Shown one piece after another: positions 60,874-64,000 of a stretch of DNA of 64,000 nt. The stretch is from Bacteroidetes bacterium UBA6661 (GTDB lineage Bacteria; Bacteroidota; Bacteroidia; AKYH767-A; OLB10), in assembly GCA_002455375.1 (NCBI GenBank), contig DKKR01000071.1, positions 14,780-78,779 of the forward strand, given 5' to 3'. The position numbers and the translations under genes are program-made. Every line of letters starts with the position of its first letter. Within the stretch, counting starts at the first letter, position 1. Below the pieces are notes generated by a model, which was given only the letters and a program-made list of their open reading frames with translations, searched no databases and was not told the origin of the DNA.

Positions 60874-62002
60874 CATTAAAGTTATCATCAGTGGAGGAGG
60901 TACAGGAGGACATATTTTTCCTGCACTTGCCATTGCCAATGCAATTAAAAGTGCAAGACCTCTGGCTGAAATACTTTTTGTTGGTGCTAAAGGTCGGATG
61001 GAAATGGAAAAAGTTCCTGCTGCAGGATATAAAATTGAAGGACTTTGGATAAGCGGAATAAAACGCGAGCTGACAATAGACAACCTGTCATTTCCGTTCA
61101 AAGTGTTGTCAAGTATCAGTAAGGCTATGCATATTTTAAAGGAGTTTAAACCAAATGCCGCTGTAGGTGTAGGTGGCTATGCCAGCGGACCTTTACTTTA
61201 TGCAGCATCATTAAAAAAAATTCCTTGTCTCATTCAGGAGCAGAATTCCTATCCCGGAATCACCAATAAAATTCTTGCCAAGCGTGTTCAGAAGATTTGT
61301 GTTGCCTATGAAGGTATGGATAAGTATTTCCCTGCATCAAAAATTACGCTCACCGGAAATCCTGTAAGAGAAAATGTGCTTATGCTTGATGGAAAGTTTG
61401 ACGAGGCAATGTCGTTTTTTAATTTTAATCTTTCACAAAAAACATTACTCATTGTTGGTGGTAGTCAGGGCGCACGATCTATCAATAAAAGTATTCTTGC
61501 CGGATTAGAAAAACTGAAAAATGCAGGAGTGCAATTGATATGGCAAACAGGCAAATTGTTTTATGAAGAGGCACAACGTGCCGTAGCAGAAGCAGGCTAT
61601 GAGCAAGCGCGTGTTTTTGATTTTATTGCAAGAATGGATTTTGCTTATGCTGCTGCAAATTTAGTGGTGTCGCGTGCTGGGGCAAGTACAGTTTCTGAAC
61701 TAACGTTGACAGGAAAACCTTCTGTTATGGTTCCGTTACCTACAGCAGCAGAAGATCATCAGACAAAAAATATTGAAGCCATGGTGAAAAAAGATGCAGC
61801 GGTTTTGGTGAAAGATGGCGATGCACTGCAACACTTAGTTGATACAGCATTAAAGATTATTAATGATACCGATCGTTTGAAGCAGCTTTCAGCCAACACT
61901 GCAGCAATGGCTTTACCTCATGCGGCTCAAAAAATTGCTGACGAAGTTATTGCAATGGCTACGCAGCATGCAGCACAAAAACTTAAACAGGCAACAGCGT
62001 AA
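60860..62002 (+). CDS. murG: Undecaprenyldiphospho-muramoylpentapeptide N-acetylglucosaminyltransferase MurG
   Basis: Converts lipid I to lipid II. GT28 fold with IISGGGTGGHIFPALAIA, FVGAKGRMEMEKVPAAGYKIEGLWISG, VGVGGYASGPLLYAASLKKIPCLIQEQNSYPGITNK, IVGGSQGARSIN, VSRAGASTVSELTLTGKPSVMVPLPTAAEDHQTKN. 380 residues. The C-terminus ends in a Gln/Ala-rich helix. Confidence 0.97.
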   Translation: MQQPDIKVIISGGGTGGHIFPALAIANAIKSARPLAEILFVGAKGRMEMEKVPAAGYKIEGLWISGIKRELTIDNLSFPFKVLSSISKAMHILKEFKPNAAVGVGGYASGPLLYAASLKKIPCLIQEQNSYPGITNKILAKRVQKICVAYEGMDKYFPASKITLTGNPVRENVLMLDGKFDEAMSFFNFNLSQKTLLIVGGSQGARSINKSILAGLEKLKNAGVQLIWQTGKLFYEEAQRAVAEAGYEQARVFDFIARMDFAYAAANLVVSRAGASTVSELTLTGKPSVMVPLPTAAEDHQTKNIEAMVKKDAAVLVKDGDALQHLVDTALKIINDTDRLKQLSANTAAMALPHAAQKIADEVIAMATQHAAQKLKQATA

Positions 62003-62004
62003 CC

Positions 62005-63420
62005 ATGAGATTCGATACTATAACGCATGTTTATTTTGTCGGAATTGGCGGCATTGGAATGAGTGCACTTGCACGATATTTCAAAGCTATAGGAAAACAA
62101 GTTGCAGGCTATGACAGATCACAAACAGTATTAACAGATGAGTTAATTAATGAAAATATTGACGTACATTTTAATGATGATGAACAAACAATACCTCTAG
62201 CATTTAGAGATACAAACAGAAAGAATAATATTCTGGTTGTTTATACACCGGCAATACCAAAAAATCATTCAGAACTTAATTTTTTCCGTCAGCAGGAGTT
62301 TACTGTTGTGAAGCGCTCACAGGTTTTAGGTGTCATCACATCAATGCATAAAACTCTTGCTGTAGCAGGCACACATGGTAAAACAACCACATCAAGCATA
62401 TTGGCTCATATTCTTAAAACAGCAAATGTTAATGTTGCCGCTTTTCTGGGTGGAATTGCAAGAAATTATAACAGCAACATTATTCTCCCTGTCAGCGAGC
62501 ATGATGTTATCAATGTTGTAGAAGCCGATGAATTTGACCGCTCCTTTCTTACCTTGTTTCCTTTTGCTGCTGCCATCACAAGTATGGATGCCGACCATCT
62601 TGATATTTACGGTAGTGGCGAAGAGTTGAAGAAAACCTATCAGCAGTTTGCATCTCAGGTTGATGAGAAAGGTTTGCTTGTTTTGCGAAGCGGATTGCAG
62701 CTGCAACCGGTTAAGGCAATGACGAAGTTCTATGCTGCAGGTGCACAGGCCGAATTTTATGCCGATAAAATTTCAATTCGTAATCATCGTTATTGTTTTA
62801 ACTTTCATTTCCCTGATGGTGTTATTGACAATCTTTCTTTAGGGCTTCCCGGTCGTCATAATGTTGAAAATGCAGTTGCGGCAATTGCTCTGGCAATGAA
62901 AGTTGGTGTTAAAGAAGAAGATGTCCGTGCGGCACTGCAAAGTTATAAAGGTGTAAAACGCAGATTCGACATCAGATACGCTGACGTTAACTGCACTTTC
63001 ATTGATGACTATGCACATCATCCTGAAGAACTGCGTGCTGCTATCATGTCAGTACGCGAATTGTTTGAGGGGAAAAAAATTACCGGCATCTTTCAACCGC
63101 ATTTATTTTCGCGCACACGTGATTTTGCTGATGAGTTTGCTGCAAGTCTGGCTTTACTTGATGAAGTAGTACTTCTTGATATTTATCCTGCACGTGAGTT
63201 ACCGTTGGAAGGAATAACATCTTCATGGCTGATGAATAAAATTAAGCACGATAATAAAATATTATTAGGCAAGACAGATGTTTTGGATTACATCAATAAG
63301 CACAAACCTGAAGTGCTCATTACCTTAGGTGCCGGTGATATTGACACGTTGGTAACACCCATTCAGCAATTGCTTGAAAAAAAGTATTCAGTTCACGAAT
63401 TAAAAAACCATAGACAATGA
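62005..63420 (+). CDS. murC: UDP-MurNAc:L-alanine ligase MurC
   Basis: Adds the first L-alanine of the stem peptide. Rossmann-type start VYFVGIGGIGMSALARYF, SPAIP-like VYTPAIPKNH, ATP loop VAGTHGKTTTSS, VEADEFDRSF, MDADHLDIYG, GRHNVENAVAAIA, FIDDYAHHPEELRA and QPHLFSRTRDFADEFA. 471 residues. Its stop overlaps the ftsQ start by 4 bp (ATGA). Confidence 0.97.
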   Translation: MRFDTITHVYFVGIGGIGMSALARYFKAIGKQVAGYDRSQTVLTDELINENIDVHFNDDEQTIPLAFRDTNRKNNILVVYTPAIPKNHSELNFFRQQEFTVVKRSQVLGVITSMHKTLAVAGTHGKTTTSSILAHILKTANVNVAAFLGGIARNYNSNIILPVSEHDVINVVEADEFDRSFLTLFPFAAAITSMDADHLDIYGSGEELKKTYQQFASQVDEKGLLVLRSGLQLQPVKAMTKFYAAGAQAEFYADKISIRNHRYCFNFHFPDGVIDNLSLGLPGRHNVENAVAAIALAMKVGVKEEDVRAALQSYKGVKRRFDIRYADVNCTFIDDYAHHPEELRAAIMSVRELFEGKKITGIFQPHLFSRTRDFADEFAASLALLDEVVLLDIYPARELPLEGITSSWLMNKIKHDNKILLGKTDVLDYINKHKPEVLITLGAGDIDTLVTPIQQLLEKKYSVHELKNHRQ

Positions 63421-64000
63421 AAACCAACTTTAAGATTAACGACAAACTGCGTTCTGCTTTTTTAATTGCAGGCTATGTTTTGGTTGCAGCCACTGTGTTA
63501 ACATTGATGAGTTTTGCAGCAAAACGAAACCATGAACTTATTTGTAAGGGTGTTGTGGTAAACATCGAAGATGAAAATGTAAAAGGGTTTATTGACCGGA
63601 GCGACATCATGGAAATTGTTCGTTCCAAAGGGAAAAAAATCATTGGCAATAAGGTAGCTGATATTAACACTTTTATGTTGGAAAAAATCATTGATGCAAA
63701 CCCTCACGTTTTAAAAGCTGAGGTATATTCAACCATTGATGGATGGGTACATATTGACGTGCAGCAACGAACACCGATAGTACGGATAATCAATTCAAAA
63801 GGAGAAAATTTTTATATAGACAATCAGGGAAAATTTATGCCATTATCTGAAAAATATTCCGAGCCTGTGATGGTTGCAAGCGGTCAGATTGCTGAAGGCT
63901 TGGTGCAACAGAAGCTTGGTTTGGATGTAAATGGCCTGCCATTACCAGATGATTCTTTAGGAAAACTACCTATGCTGAGTCAGGTTTTTTTGTTGGCTGA
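63417..64000 (+). CDS. ftsQ: Cell division protein FtsQ (partial, runs off the window)
   Basis: 194 codons visible without a stop. Short basic cytoplasmic N-terminus (MKTNFKINDKLRSAF), one membrane helix (about 15-34, LIAGYVLVAATVLTLMSFAA), then a POTRA-like domain (GVVVNIEDENVKGFIDRSDIMEIVRSKGKKIIG) and the FtsQ-type linker INTFMLEKIIDANPHVLKAEVYSTIDGWVHIDVQQRTPIVRI. FtsQ bridges the early and late divisome. The start ATG overlaps the murC stop. ftsA and ftsZ would be expected just beyond the window. Confidence 0.92.
   Translation, partial: MKTNFKINDKLRSAFLIAGYVLVAATVLTLMSFAAKRNHELICKGVVVNIEDENVKGFIDRSDIMEIVRSKGKKIIGNKVADINTFMLEKIIDANPHVLKAEVYSTIDGWVHIDVQQRTPIVRIINSKGENFYIDNQGKFMPLSEKYSEPVMVASGQIAEGLVQQKLGLDVNGLPLPDDSLGKLPMLSQVFLLA

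Noticed and set aside
1..64000. CRISPR arrays, prophage, transposons, toxin-antitoxin or restriction systems
   Set aside because: No regularly spaced repeats, integrase, transposase, methyltransferase of restriction type or paired small toxin genes were found.

Overview
The window is a chromosomal segment from a member of the Bacteroidota. The lineage call rests on several signs. CcoN and CcoO are fused in the cbb3 oxidase operon. Five secreted proteins end in type IX secretion (T9SS) C-terminal sorting domains. Several promoters carry the Bacteroidota TAnnTTTG -7 element, and most genes lack a Shine-Dalgarno sequence. MraY is enlarged, and the division and cell-wall cluster has no murF. The DNA is AT-rich. 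No rRNA, tRNA, CRISPR array, prophage, integrase or transposase was seen. Order or genus cannot be fixed from this segment.

Layout. 94-6382 is the cbb3 cytochrome oxidase operon: ccoS, ccoNO, ccoQ, ccoP, ccoG, ccoH and a SafE/UreH-like membrane protein. CcoP carries an internal tandem duplication of its N-terminal signal/anchor segment. 6461-9484 is a 1007-residue ABCG-like transporter with a TerB-like N-terminus. It converges on a B12-dependent ribonucleotide reductase (nrdJ) across a strong two-way terminator. A tryptophanase-family lyase (12428-13804) has a leader with a tiny upstream ORF and a palindrome. 13882-15717 is lemA with two TPM-domain genes. 15897-20212 holds acylphosphatase, a polysaccharide flippase, dUTPase, a polyprenol-phosphate mannosyltransferase and the GDP-mannose-forming ManC.

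20418-23924 is a T9SS-exported subtilisin. 24076-27338 is the housekeeping run bamD, RNA polymerase omega, coaBC and a PorD-like (DUF4835) gene. 27406-37365 is an accessory stretch of exported proteins: three T9SS cargo proteins and a set of small secreted proteins of unknown function. 37459-41113 encodes cysteine desulfurase, GlmM and a SerA-like dehydrogenase; the last is preceded by a possible attenuator leader. Then come recG, another T9SS cargo protein, a cold-shock protein, adenine deaminase, a pterin dehydratase, two conserved unknowns, murQ and an acyltransferase.

51762 to the window end is the dcw cluster: mraZ, rsmH, ftsL-like, ftsI, murE, mraY, murD, ftsW, murG, murC and ftsQ (cut by the window edge). 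Gene overlaps are tight. Three 10-bp-spaced MraZ-type boxes lie in front of mraZ. Most of the window is core metabolism, respiration and envelope biogenesis. The least explained parts are the CcoP duplication, the exported-protein stretch 31-37 kb, the leader upstream of serA and the leader upstream of the tryptophanase gene. I did not find a clearly new multi-gene system.
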